A stretch of DNA of 26,866 nucleotides from CAZWBR01 sp964404205 (GCA_964404205.1 CAYOJD010000034.1:1-26866); one strand, 5' to 3'; counted from the stretch's first letter, positions 15,398 to 23,498 are shown. Made by a program: numbers and translations. The notes: generated from the letters alone by a model not told the origin.

Positions 15398-16333
15398 TCA
15401 CCTTTTGGCCAACAGTTCGAGCGATTTAATCTTGTCCTTAACCAGTTGTTGGCGAAGGGTTTCAATATCCGGAAACCGTTGTTCATCTCTTATTATATCG
15501 ATAAAGGCTATCGTGATTTCGCGATGGTAGATATCGTCGGCGAAGTCGAAAATATGTACCTCAATGCTTCGGTGGTCGGCATTGTAGTTTACTGTCGGGC
15601 GGGTGCCAACATTGAGCATTCCGCCATATTGGTTATGGCCAACTTTCACCGTAACGGCATAAACCCCATCGCCCGGAATCAATTTGTGGTGATCCAATGT
15701 TTCGATATTGGCGGTAGGAAACCCCAGTTTTCGACCCAATTGATTGCCTTCTATTACTTTGCCGGTCAATGTAAAGGCATATCCCAGAAATTCGTTGGCC
15801 AGTTTTACATTGCCCGTGTCGAGTGCGGTTCGGATACGGGTTGAACTGACCGCTATATTTTCAACCAATAGTTTGTCGAGTTTTTCCACCTCAAAGTCCA
15901 ACTCCTGCGACAGCCGGTAAAGGGCCTCGAAATCGCCTTTGCGTTCGTGGCCGAATTTGTGGTCGTAGCCCACTACCAGACAGCTAATTTTCATTTTCCC
16001 GACCAGGATTTCTCTCACAAAACGGTCATACGAGAGCTGGGAAAATTCAGGGGTAAAGGGATAAAAAACCAGATGGTCGATGCCCATCTTTTCGAAGCGC
16101 GAAATCTTCTCCTCTTTGGTGGTGAGCAGCCTCAGCGAATCTTCGGCCGGTGCCACCACCATTCTTGGATGAGGGTAGAAGGTAAAAACCACCGATTCGC
16201 CACCCGACGCGATACTCAACCGTTTCAGCTCCGAAAGCACTTCGTTGTGGCCCATATGCACCCCGTCGAATGTTCCGATGGTAAGCACCGGTTTTTGCGC
16301 ATCAAATTGATCTAATCCGTAATGTACCTTCAC
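15398..16333 (-). CDS. ribF: Bifunctional riboflavin kinase / FAD synthetase
   Basis: A 311-residue two-domain enzyme of normal length. The N-terminal nucleotidyltransferase domain carries GTFDGVHMGH (20-29), FTFYPHPRMV and the VGYDHKFGHERKG region that make FAD from FMN and ATP. The C-terminal flavokinase domain (from about 185) carries QLGRKLGFPTANI, GVYAV and LNVGTRPTV, which phosphorylate riboflavin to FMN. Cytosolic. The start begins MKVHYGLDQF, and a possible -7 element TATTTTTG (minus strand, 16359-16352) lies just upstream. No FMN-riboswitch-like structure is visible in the short leader. Confidence 0.95.
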   Translation of the reverse strand: MKVHYGLDQFDAQKPVLTIGTFDGVHMGHNEVLSELKRLSIASGGESVVFTFYPHPRMVVAPAEDSLRLLTTKEEKISRFEKMGIDHLVFYPFTPEFSQLSYDRFVREILVGKMKISCLVVGYDHKFGHERKGDFEALYRLSQELDFEVEKLDKLLVENIAVSSTRIRTALDTGNVKLANEFLGYAFTLTGKVIEGNQLGRKLGFPTANIETLDHHKLIPGDGVYAVTVKVGHNQYGGMLNVGTRPTVNYNADHRSIEVHIFDFADDIYHREITIAFIDIIRDEQRFPDIETLRQQLVKDKIKSLELLAKR

Positions 16334-16351
16334 GTTTCTGATTTAAAACGG

Positions 16352-16359
16352 CAAAAATA
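16352..16359 (-). promoter_or_regulatory. Possible -7 element for ribF
   Basis: The minus strand reads TATTTTTG, matching TAnnTTTG, 18 bases from the ribF ATG. There is no TTG at the expected -33 distance, so support is weak. Confidence 0.35.
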
Positions 16360-16425
16360 ATCATTTTCAAAGAGCTTTCAGGCTGGTTCTACGGCTTTTA
16401 TTTTCGAAGGTTCCCTTTTGGGACG

Positions 16426-16454
16426 TTGCATTTTTACAGGAATTTATATTTTTG
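16426..16454 (+). promoter_or_regulatory. Promoter for the thioredoxin-like lipoprotein gene
   Basis: TTG (16426-16428), 18-base spacer, TATTTTTG (16447-16454): a full match to the Bacteroidota pattern. The predicted start near 16461 gives a leader of about 100 bases before the GTG at 16565. Confidence 0.65.
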
Positions 16455-16498
16455 CTGAAAGAGTTACCAGGCACTTCGGCTAAAAACGGCAAGGTTAA

Positions 16499-16543
16499 AT
16501 GAGAGCGGAACTTATGTGTTGTGTAATTCAATATTCAGATTAA
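16499..16543 (+). CDS. Possible 14-residue leader peptide with a Cys-Cys pair
   Basis: A tiny ORF in the leader of the lipoprotein gene: MRAELMCCVIQYSD. AAGG lies 4 bases before its ATG, a plausible ribosome site that is unusual for this phylum. It ends 21 bases before the downstream GTG. A chance ORF of this size is quite possible; adjacent cysteine codons in a leader are the only hint of function. Confidence 0.25.
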   Translation: MRAELMCCVIQYSD

Positions 16544-16564
16544 TAACACTTTAAATACAAACTT

Positions 16565-17710
16565 GTGAAAAGAGCGATTTTGATTGTTTGGGCAGCCGTG
16601 CTGCTTTTCTCTTGCGGTCCGAAGAACCAGTTTACCATTTCCGGAACAATTGACGGCGGAGCTGGCAAGACCCTCTATTTTTCTCAGCTGCATCCCAGCA
16701 AATTAACATTCGTCGATTCTGTAAAACTCGATAAAAAGGGAAATTTCGAACTGAAAGGAACCACATCCGATCCAACTTTTTACCTGTTGCAGGTAAGCAA
16801 CACCAACTTCGTAACGTTGTTGCTCGACTCGGCCGACCGGGTTACCATTGAAGGCAATTATGCCAATCTTGCCTTCGATTACGATGTCGAAGGTTCGGCC
16901 AATTCGAAAGAAATTCAGGAACTGAATCAGAAGTTTGCTGAAGCAAAAGCGAAACTCGACTCGCTGAGAGCGCTTTATAACAAGAATAAAAATAATCCGC
17001 TCTATGCTTCGACACTCGAAAGCCTGAATATCGAATATGCCAGTATTGCCAATGCTTACGCCCAATATGCCAGTGATTTCGTAAAGCGGAACCCTTTCTC
17101 GCCAGCCAATATTTATGCCCTCTATCAGCAGTGGGAACCCAATGCATTCGTGATTAACGATTTGCAGTTGATGAAAACAACCGCATCGGCGCTTTCGTCG
17201 CTTTACCCGAACAACGACCATGTGAAGGCTTTGTATAACAATACACTCGATATTATGCGGAAGGAGAGGAGCATGCAGGCTATGCAGTTGCTTCAGCAAT
17301 CGGCAGTAAACTCCCCTGATATCAACCTGCCCGATCAGCATGGAATCAATCGTTCGCTTTGGTCGTTACAGGGTAAATATGTGCTGTTGCAGTTCTGGTC
17401 GGCCAAAGACCGTACCTCGAGAGTGCAAAACCAGGTGCTTAACGAACTCTATGCACAGTATCGCAACCGTGGGTTCGAAATTTATATGGTCAGTATCGAC
17501 AACGACCGTGCTGCATGGTTGCAGGCTATCGCCGAAGACAATATGCCATGGATTAATGTAGGTGATATGAAGGGCAGTTATCAGGCGGTCAACAGTTATA
17601 ATATTCAGGCAATTCCAAGCAATTATATTCTCGATAAGGAAGGTCAGATTGTAGCCAAAAACCTTCAGGGTCCAGCATTGACGCAGGCATTGGCCCGAAT
17701 TGTCAGATAG
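16565..17710 (+). CDS. DUF4369 / thioredoxin-like (AhpC/TSA-type) lipoprotein without CXXC
   Basis: A 381-residue lipoprotein starting at GTG (16565) with the lipobox LLFSC (C17). Residues about 22-110 match the N-terminal DUF4369 beta domain (FTISGTIDGGAGKTLYFSQL, then LLLDSADRVTIEGNY). A helical linker spans about 110-245. From about 252 a TlpA/ResA-like thioredoxin fold begins (VLLQFWSA, IYMVSIDND, the cis-proline strand AIPSNYILDKEG). In active relatives a WCxxC motif follows the FW strand; here the stretch is SAKDRTSR (279-286), with Asp and Ser at the cysteine places and no other cysteine nearby, so disulfide chemistry is not expected. Periplasmic, membrane-anchored. It has its own promoter. 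A binding or scaffold role is inferred. Confidence 0.85.
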   Translation: MKRAILIVWAAVLLFSCGPKNQFTISGTIDGGAGKTLYFSQLHPSKLTFVDSVKLDKKGNFELKGTTSDPTFYLLQVSNTNFVTLLLDSADRVTIEGNYANLAFDYDVEGSANSKEIQELNQKFAEAKAKLDSLRALYNKNKNNPLYASTLESLNIEYASIANAYAQYASDFVKRNPFSPANIYALYQQWEPNAFVINDLQLMKTTASALSSLYPNNDHVKALYNNTLDIMRKERSMQAMQLLQQSAVNSPDINLPDQHGINRSLWSLQGKYVLLQFWSAKDRTSRVQNQVLNELYAQYRNRGFEIYMVSIDNDRAAWLQAIAEDNMPWINVGDMKGSYQAVNSYNIQAIPSNYILDKEGQIVAKNLQGPALTQALARIVR

Positions 17711-17750
17711 TGCCCCTGCCGACGCGCCCGGGTTTATCAACTTGCTGCTG

Positions 17751-17781
17751 TTTTGCAGAAATGATTTTAGGGTTATCTTTG
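17751..17781 (+). promoter_or_regulatory. Promoter for lpxH and the KAS III homologue
   Basis: TTTTG (17751-17755), 18-base spacer, TATCTTTG (17774-17781), an excellent match to the Bacteroidota promoter pattern. Predicted start near 17788, giving a leader of about 28 bases to the ATG at 17816. Confidence 0.7.
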
Positions 17782-17815
17782 CCGCGTCAAACCATTGGTT
17801 GGTAATTTGAATCTA

Positions 17816-18607
17816 ATGTCGGACCAGGTGAAGAAAGTCTATTTTGTATCTGATATTCATCTCGGAGCTCCTGCCCTTAAGCAGAACAAAGAGAGAGAGT
17901 TGCTTTTTGTCGACTGGTTGAAGAATGTCAGGAACGATGCCTCAGAGATCTATCTGATGGGCGATATATTCGACTTTTGGTTTGAATACAAAAAAGTGGC
18001 CCCGCGTGGTTTTGTCAGGGTGTTGGGTGCCCTGGCCGATATTACCGACAGTGGAATCCCGGTTCACTATTTTACCGGCAATCACGACTTCTGGATTTTC
18101 GATTATCTTCCACAAGAAACAGGCGTTACGCTCCATCACGATTTTTTGACCAAAGAATTGAACGGCAAAAAGTTTTTTCTTTCGCATGGCGACGATTTGG
18201 GCGAGCGCGATAAAGGTTACCAGTTTATCAAGAAGCTATTCCGCAACCGGTTTGCGCAATGGGCCTATTCACAGCTTCATCCCGATACCGCTTTCAAAGT
18301 GGCCCATAACTGGTCTAAGCAGAGCCGGTTATCAAAGGGTGGCGAAGGGCTTGGATTTCTGGGCGAAGAAAAGGAAGAACAGATTATCTTTGCCAAAGAA
18401 ATATTGCAAAAAGAGCATTTCGATTTTTTTATTTTTGGCCACCGTCATTTGGCTATCGATTATCCGCTGAACGGTTCAAGCCGCTTGATCATGTTGGGCG
18501 AATGGTTTAGGGAGTTTAGCTATGGTGTGCTGGAAGGTCAGGAGTTTAGGATCGAAAAGATTGACCGTGAAATATTAAATAACTACCATATATCTTCGAA
18601 CAGATGA
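17816..18607 (+). CDS. lpxH: UDP-2,3-diacylglucosamine diphosphatase (LpxH-type)
   Basis: A 263-residue calcineurin-like metallophosphoesterase with the dinuclear metal site intact: D13 and H15 in SDIHLG, D50 in MGDIFDFW, N89 and H90 in GNHDFW, H124 in SHGDD, and H209/H211 in GHRH. GDIFDFWFEY and GNHDFWIFDYL are characteristic of LpxH-type enzymes, which cut UDP-2,3-diacylglucosamine to lipid X and UMP in lipid A synthesis at the inner membrane surface. The ATG at 17816 is preferred over a TTG 21 bases upstream because it fits the promoter spacing and starts immediately before the first beta strand. Its stop overlaps the start of the next gene by four bases. Confidence 0.88.
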   Translation: MSDQVKKVYFVSDIHLGAPALKQNKERELLFVDWLKNVRNDASEIYLMGDIFDFWFEYKKVAPRGFVRVLGALADITDSGIPVHYFTGNHDFWIFDYLPQETGVTLHHDFLTKELNGKKFFLSHGDDLGERDKGYQFIKKLFRNRFAQWAYSQLHPDTAFKVAHNWSKQSRLSKGGEGLGFLGEEKEEQIIFAKEILQKEHFDFFIFGHRHLAIDYPLNGSSRLIMLGEWFREFSYGVLEGQEFRIEKIDREILNNYHISSNR

Positions 18608-19680
18608 AAAACAAAATTTGTACGGTTATAACAGCTACTGGTTCGTTTGTGCCGCCCAAAGTGGTGCCGAACCAGTCATTTTTGAATGCAGAGTTTTACG
18701 ACCCGAACGGGACCAAAATAGAGACCGCCAACGATGAGATAATCAGAAAGTTCTTCGAGATTACCAATATCGAAGAACGTCGTTATGCCGAGTCGAATCA
18801 GGCTACCAGCCATTTGGCCACCTTTGCCGCACTCGATGCCATTGAGTCGTCGGGTTTCGATCGCGAAAAGCTTGAGTTTATCATTGTCGCCCATAACTTT
18901 GGCGATATCTATCCCGGTATTAACCGTTCGGATATTATGCCATCCATTTCGAGCCGCGTAAAAGCATCGCTGGGCGTTAAAAATCCCAATGTGTTGACCC
19001 ACGATGTGATAGCCGGGTGCCCGGGCTGGACTACTGCCATGATTTTGGCTGATGCCTACATCAAAAGTGGGACCTTTAGATGTGGTTTGGTGGTGGGTTC
19101 CGATGTGAACTCACGTGTGGCCGACCCGCACGACCGCGACAGCATGATTTTCTCCGATGGTTCGGGGGCGGTCATCGTCGAAGCCCGCGAAAGTGAAACC
19201 CCAATAGGCATTTTATCGCACGCAAGCCGCACCGACGAAGATCAGGGTATGTTGAAGATGGGGGCTTCGCTGAAGGAAGCGTATCACCGCAACGACCGTT
19301 TTATCCGGATGCAGGGCAACAAGGTATATGTTTATGCACTTTCGACAGTGCCCGGCGTTGTGAAAGAGAGCCTCGATAAAGCCGGACTGCATCTCGACGA
19401 TGTCAAAAAGGTGTTGATCCATCAGGCCAACGAAAAAATGGACGAAGCCATTCTGGCCAGAGTATTCAAGCTTTACGGAAAGAAGGATTACGATAAAAAT
19501 GTGATGCCGATGACCATCCGTCACTATGGTAATTCATCGTCGGCCACGGTCCCGACATTACTCGATTTGATTCTGAAAAATAAAATGGTCGATCACGAAA
19601 TCATTTCGGGCGATAATATTATCCTCACCTCGGTTGGTGCAGGAATGGTTATCAACTCAATTGTTTACAAGATGCCCTAA
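18604..19680 (+). CDS. 3-oxoacyl-ACP synthase III (KAS III / FabH-like)
   Basis: A 358-residue thiolase-fold condensing enzyme. The Cys-His-Asn triad is intact: C139 in VIAGCPGWTTAM, H273 in LIHQAN and N310 in HYGNSSSATVPTLL. KAS III starts fatty-acid chains by condensing acyl-CoA with malonyl-ACP. The longer-than-usual chain (housekeeping FabH is about 320-335 residues), the insertion around LNAEFYDPNG (27-36) and the unusual GCPGWTTA active-site context suggest a specialised paralogue, not necessarily the housekeeping FabH. The ATG overlaps the lpxH stop (ATGA), indicating translational coupling, and a strong terminator follows. A related beta-ketoacyl condensing role (for example in special lipids or pigments) cannot be excluded. 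Confidence 0.85.
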   Translation: MKNKICTVITATGSFVPPKVVPNQSFLNAEFYDPNGTKIETANDEIIRKFFEITNIEERRYAESNQATSHLATFAALDAIESSGFDREKLEFIIVAHNFGDIYPGINRSDIMPSISSRVKASLGVKNPNVLTHDVIAGCPGWTTAMILADAYIKSGTFRCGLVVGSDVNSRVADPHDRDSMIFSDGSGAVIVEARESETPIGILSHASRTDEDQGMLKMGASLKEAYHRNDRFIRMQGNKVYVYALSTVPGVVKESLDKAGLHLDDVKKVLIHQANEKMDEAILARVFKLYGKKDYDKNVMPMTIRHYGNSSSATVPTLLDLILKNKMVDHEIISGDNIILTSVGAGMVINSIVYKMP

Positions 19681-19698
19681 TTTTAAAACGCATATAGG

Positions 19699-19731
19699 AA
19701 AAGCGTATCCATCTCTTTTGGATACGCTTTT
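19699..19731 (+). terminator. Intrinsic terminator after the lpxH/KAS III operon
   Basis: AAAAGCGTATCC (19699-19710) pairs perfectly with GGATACGCTTTT (19720-19731), a 12-bp stem with a 9-base loop, followed by more T. Confidence 0.9.
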
Positions 19732-19778
19732 TTCTTGCCAGACAAATTGATAACTTTAGCCAAACGGAACATTAACGT

Positions 19779-21149
19779 ATGGAAATAATTTATGCCGTAG
19801 TTGGGTTTATTGCCGGAGGAGCCATCATTTGGTTTGCCCGTCAGAGTGCTGTCCAATCACTAAGGAACACTCATCTTTCAGAAATCAGCCGGGCCGAAAA
19901 AGATTGGCTGACCCGAAACGGTGAAGCCGAACGTGCAAAGTCGCTTGCCCAACAGCGAGCCGAAACGGCTCTTGCTGAACTTGAACAGCGTAACGGGCAA
20001 CTTCAACGTGAACGTGAAAAGGCTGAATCCCTGAACCGAAATTTGGCGGCCTCACAAGCCGACCTGACTCACTTACGTGAAAGACTGGAGAACCAAACCA
20101 AGGAACTGGAACAGATTCAAAAGCGGTTTACTGCCGAGTTCGAAAATATTGCCCATAAAATATTGAAAGAAAATTCGATAGAATTTACCGCCACCAACCA
20201 AAAGAATATCAGCGAAATCCTCACCCCATTGAAGGACAAACTGCAAACTTTCGAGAAGAAAGTGGAAGACACCTATGAGAAGGGGCTGAAAGATCAAACC
20301 GACCTTAAAGCAGAGCTAAAGAAATTACAGGAGATGAATGTCAAAATCAGTACCGAAGCCCAAAACCTGACACAGGCGCTGAAAGGCGATGTAAAAAAAC
20401 AGGGCAACTGGGGTGAGGTGGTATTGGAACGTGTGCTGGAACGGTCGGGATTGATGAAAGGGCGCGAGTACGAGCGCGAAGTGGCTGATGAAAATAGCGA
20501 TGGGAAATCGATTCGCCCTGACGTGATTGTCCATTTGCCGGACAAAAAACATATCATTGTCGACTCGAAGGTGTCGCTGATTGCCTACGAACGACTGGTA
20601 AACGCCACAACTGACGAGGAGAAAAAGCAGTTTACCACAGCGCATTTGCACTCAATCCGCACCCATATCAAGCTGCTTTCGGAAAAGCATTATAGCACTT
20701 CGCGTAATTTCAATACGCCCGATTTTGTGTTGCTGTTTGTGCCGATAGAGTCCTCATTCAGTTTGGCTGTTCAGGAAGATCAGGAACTTTTCAATTTTGC
20801 ATGGGACAACAAGGTGGTTATTGTTAGCCCATCCACATTACTGGCATCGTTGCGTACCATCGCTTCCATCTGGAAGCAGGAAAATCAGACCCGTAATGCG
20901 ATTGAGATTGCCGCGTTGGGCGCCTCGCTCTACGATAAATTTGTCAATTTTATTCAGGATATGGAGAAGATGGGCAAGGGGCTCGAAAGCGCCAGGACAA
21001 ACTATGATACTGCTTTGAATAAATTACATACCGGCCGGGGAAATCTGGTCAGAACAGCCGAAAAACTGAAAGATTTGGGGGTGAAAACGCAAAAGTCTAT
21101 TCCCGACAACCTGATTATTGACGAGGAAGAAAAAGAATTGACTGATTAG
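19779..21149 (+). CDS. rmuC: DNA recombination protein RmuC homologue
   Basis: A 456-residue protein with an N-terminal membrane helix (about 2-19), a long charged coiled coil (about 25-125, rich in Glu, Gln, Arg and Ala) and the RmuC nuclease-like domain. Recognisable parts are NWGEVVLERVLERSGL, RPDVIVHLPDKKHIIVDSKVSLIAYE (the PD-ExK-like core), HIKLLSEKHY, TPDFVLLFVPIESSF, then VVIVSPSTLLASLRTIASIWKQE and YDKFVNFIQDMEKMGKGL. RmuC limits DNA inversion between short repeats in E. coli; the biochemical activity is not settled. The predicted membrane anchor suggests the domain is cytosolic at the membrane. A weak TAACTTTA element (19751-19758) lies upstream. It converges on the DUF6427 gene with a 9-base gap. 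Confidence 0.92.
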   Translation: MEIIYAVVGFIAGGAIIWFARQSAVQSLRNTHLSEISRAEKDWLTRNGEAERAKSLAQQRAETALAELEQRNGQLQREREKAESLNRNLAASQADLTHLRERLENQTKELEQIQKRFTAEFENIAHKILKENSIEFTATNQKNISEILTPLKDKLQTFEKKVEDTYEKGLKDQTDLKAELKKLQEMNVKISTEAQNLTQALKGDVKKQGNWGEVVLERVLERSGLMKGREYEREVADENSDGKSIRPDVIVHLPDKKHIIVDSKVSLIAYERLVNATTDEEKKQFTTAHLHSIRTHIKLLSEKHYSTSRNFNTPDFVLLFVPIESSFSLAVQEDQELFNFAWDNKVVIVSPSTLLASLRTIASIWKQENQTRNAIEIAALGASLYDKFVNFIQDMEKMGKGLESARTNYDTALNKLHTGRGNLVRTAEKLKDLGVKTQKSIPDNLIIDEEEKELTD

Positions 21150-21158
21150 TCCGGTCCA

Positions 21159-22163
21159 CTACGGACGTAACGCAGGCATTAAAAAGTAAGAGGCAACCAT
21201 TGAGGCAATATAGATCATGAAAAGGGCTTCGCGCCAGAAGTTTCGTTTGCCGAAAATAAAAAAGTAGGAGATAAAATAGGTGGTTGGCAGAGAAAGGAGT
21301 GCGATAATCCCGGGGCCGGCTGATCGAAGGGCAATCGCCGCAATCATAATTAAACCAACCATCCAATAAAATATCACAAAGAATTTACGCGACATAATCT
21401 TCTTCACCCCGCCGGAAGCAACAACTGCAATGCTGCCAAAAGCGGCCAGCAATACAACCAATCCGGTGAGGGCCAGAAAATAGACATTAAACAAGTATTG
21501 GTTGTTAACCGAAAAGAGGTCGTTGATAATGGCATCCGACCATTTAACCAGATTATCAGTCAGAAAAGCTCCGGCTGCAACCAGTAGCCAGGGTGCCAGA
21601 AATCCCCAGAAGGGAACTACCATCACACGCCAGTTGTCGCTTTTCTGCAAAACAAACATGCTAATCCAGATAAGGGGCAACAGAACAATGGCAGGCAGAT
21701 AAAAAAGGGTGGCTACCGCCAGCGAAAATGAGGCGTTGAAAGTCCACGGCACTTCATTCGAGCGGTTGTTATAGGTCCCGAAGATAAAAAATACAGTCAA
21801 AAGGATAAAAAGCGTTGCCAAATGGGCCGGATGAAGCGTTTGCAGATCGGGCTCGGCCGAAACAGCCAACAGATAAACCAGTGACGGTAACCAGCTCTTC
21901 CCGGGCATAAAATTAAACCCGGTGTTAAGCCAGCTGATGATAAGCGAGTTGATTATAATTAAGCCAAAGGCCGTTATTCTTGGCCAGATGGTTTCACCCT
22001 GAAACAATGCGGCCAGCCATGCATAGAAAGGCATAGAGCTTTCGCCCGGGAATGAAGGCGGTGGCTGAGGAACAAGCAGACTCTCTCCCCACAGCAATAT
22101 TCCTGCAACAGCAAACAGCAGTACTCCTATAAACCCTCTCTGGTTGAATAGCCTCAGAAACAT
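21159..22163 (-). CDS. DUF6427 multi-pass membrane protein
   Basis: A 334-residue integral membrane protein with roughly nine to ten hydrophobic helices. The opening MFLRLFNQRGFIGVLLF, the PPPSFPG loop at 34-40 and the C-terminal FGKRNFWREALFMIYIASMVASYF segment fit the DUF6427 family of Bacteroidota, whose function is unknown. It starts 6 bases after the purD stop on the same strand and is almost certainly co-transcribed with purD. Glycosyltransferase-like or lipid-related roles are sometimes guessed for polytopic proteins of this kind, but nothing in this sequence supports a specific one. Confidence 0.8.
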   Translation of the reverse strand: MFLRLFNQRGFIGVLLFAVAGILLWGESLLVPQPPPSFPGESSMPFYAWLAALFQGETIWPRITAFGLIIINSLIISWLNTGFNFMPGKSWLPSLVYLLAVSAEPDLQTLHPAHLATLFILLTVFFIFGTYNNRSNEVPWTFNASFSLAVATLFYLPAIVLLPLIWISMFVLQKSDNWRVMVVPFWGFLAPWLLVAAGAFLTDNLVKWSDAIINDLFSVNNQYLFNVYFLALTGLVVLLAAFGSIAVVASGGVKKIMSRKFFVIFYWMVGLIMIAAIALRSAGPGIIALLSLPTTYFISYFFIFGKRNFWREALFMIYIASMVASYFLMPALRP

Positions 22164-22169
22164 TTTTTA

Positions 22170-23438
22170 TTACAAGTCAAAGCCCAAATCGCGGCGGTAA
22201 TACATCTTATCGAACTTAACTTTGGCGGCACTGCGGTACGATTTTTCGAGTGCATCCTTAAAATCTTTTCCGGTTGAACTTACGGCAAGCACACGGCCTC
22301 CGTTGGTGACGACCTTCGTTCCGGAAAGCTTCGTCCCGGCATGAAATATAATGCTTTCTTCGGTACTGCCTGTTACCGAAATGGCCAACCCTTTGTCGTA
22401 TTTCCCCGGGTATCCGCCGGCGACCAACATTACGGTTACAGCCGCATTGTTGCTTACTTTCAACTCTTGTTCCGACAGGGTCCGGTGGGCTACACCTTCG
22501 AAAAGCCCGACAAGGTCGTTTTCGATGCGCAGCATGACCGCTTCGGTTTCGGGATCGCCCATGCGGACATTGTATTCAATAACCATTGGTTCACCGCCGC
22601 AATTCATCAACCCGATAAAAACAAACCCCCGGTAGTCGATATTTTCGCTACGCAATCCGTCGATTGTAGGCTGAACGATTCGTTCTTCCACCTTTTTCAT
22701 AAAAGTTGCATCGGCAAACGGAACCGGCGAAATAGCCCCCATGCCGCCAGTGTTCAAGCCGGTGTCGCCTTCGCCAATTCGTTTGTAGTCTTTGGCTTCA
22801 GGCAATATCTTATAGTTTTTCCCGTCGGTAAGTACAAATACCGAACACTCAATTCCCGACAGGAACGCTTCGATTACCACGGTCGCACTGGCCTCTCCAA
22901 ACATTCCTCCAATCATTTCGCGCAAAGCCTCTTCGGCCTCACTGCGCGATTCGATAATCAATACCCCTTTTCCGGCAGCCAGCCCGTCGGCTTTCAATAC
23001 ATAAGGTGCGTTGAGTTTGCCAAGGAAAGCAATGCCTTCGTCGAGGTTTTGTTGCGTAACCGAAAGATAACCGGCCGTTGGGATATTGTATTTGACCATG
23101 AATTCTTTGGCAAAATCTTTACTTCCTTCCAAACGGGCACCGCTTTTGTCGGGCCCAATAACGGGGATATTTTTCAGTTCGGGTATCGATGCAAAGTAAT
23201 CGTGAATGCCNNNNNNNNNNGGGACTTCAGGGCCAACAATTATCATGTCGATACGATTTTCGATAACGGCAGCAGCCAACTTTTCAAAATCGGTCACTTC
23301 AATGTCGAGGTTGCTCCCCAGCGAAGCAGTACCGGCATTTCCGGGAGCAATGAAAAGTTTTTCGAGCTTTGGGCTCTGTTTCAGTTTCCAGGCGAATGCA
23401 TGTTCGCGACCTCCCGAGCCAATGATAAGGATATTCAC
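22170..23438 (-). CDS. purD: Phosphoribosylamine-glycine ligase (GAR synthetase)
   Basis: A 422-residue ATP-grasp enzyme of normal length that joins glycine to 5-phosphoribosylamine in purine synthesis. Motifs are IIGSGGREHAFAWKL at the N-terminus, IDMIIVGPEV before the gap, AKEFMVKYNIPTAGY, APYVLKADGLAAGKGVLI, FLSGIECSVFVLTDG, KIGEGDTGLNTGGMGA-type residues, YNVRMGDPETEAVM and VMLVAGGYPG. Ten N bases (23211-23220) fall within the GPE-V-P-L-V-x-G-I loop near residue 74. They keep the frame, and four undetermined residues fit the normal loop length, so the gene is likely intact. First gene of the purD-DUF6427 pair. Confidence 0.95.
   Translation of the reverse strand: MNILIIGSGGREHAFAWKLKQSPKLEKLFIAPGNAGTASLGSNLDIEVTDFEKLAAAVIENRIDMIIVGPEVXXXXGIHDYFASIPELKNIPVIGPDKSGARLEGSKDFAKEFMVKYNIPTAGYLSVTQQNLDEGIAFLGKLNAPYVLKADGLAAGKGVLIIESRSEAEEALREMIGGMFGEASATVVIEAFLSGIECSVFVLTDGKNYKILPEAKDYKRIGEGDTGLNTGGMGAISPVPFADATFMKKVEERIVQPTIDGLRSENIDYRGFVFIGLMNCGGEPMVIEYNVRMGDPETEAVMLRIENDLVGLFEGVAHRTLSEQELKVSNNAAVTVMLVAGGYPGKYDKGLAISVTGSTEESIIFHAGTKLSGTKVVTNGGRVLAVSSTGKDFKDALEKSYRSAAKVKFDKMYYRRDLGFDL
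23211..23220. other. Assembly gap (10 N) inside purD
   Basis: Ten undetermined bases. The surrounding codons read GPEV, an undetermined stretch beginning CC (proline), then GIHDYF. A 10-base length restores the expected PurD loop in frame, so the gap length appears correct. Confidence 0.95.
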
Positions 23439-23471
23439 TTGATATGTTTTTTGTATTTTACTCCGATAACA

Positions 23472-23498
23472 ACAGGCTTTAGCCTGTCGGGCTAAGCC
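23472..23498. repeat. REP-like palindrome pair between the transporter gene and purD
   Basis: ACAGGCT-TT-AGCCTGT (23472-23487) is a 7-bp palindrome with a 2-base centre, followed by GGCT-A-AGCC (23490-23498). The GGCTTTAGCC and GGGCTAAGCC cores are near-copies of one another in inverted sense. It lies 34 bases upstream of purD. Confidence 0.6.

Noticed and set aside
16334..16564. FMN riboswitch for ribF or other structured RNA
   Set aside because: The ribF leader would be very short and no FMN-aptamer sequence elements are visible; the gap is explained by two promoters and a leader.
17795..17815. Upstream TTG start for lpxH
   Set aside because: The ATG at 17816 lies just before the conserved first strand and fits the predicted transcription start; the TTG adds seven unremarkable residues.
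23206..23442. Possible frameshift or pseudogene of purD due to the N run
   Set aside because: The frame continues on both sides and the loop length matches the family; it is an assembly gap.
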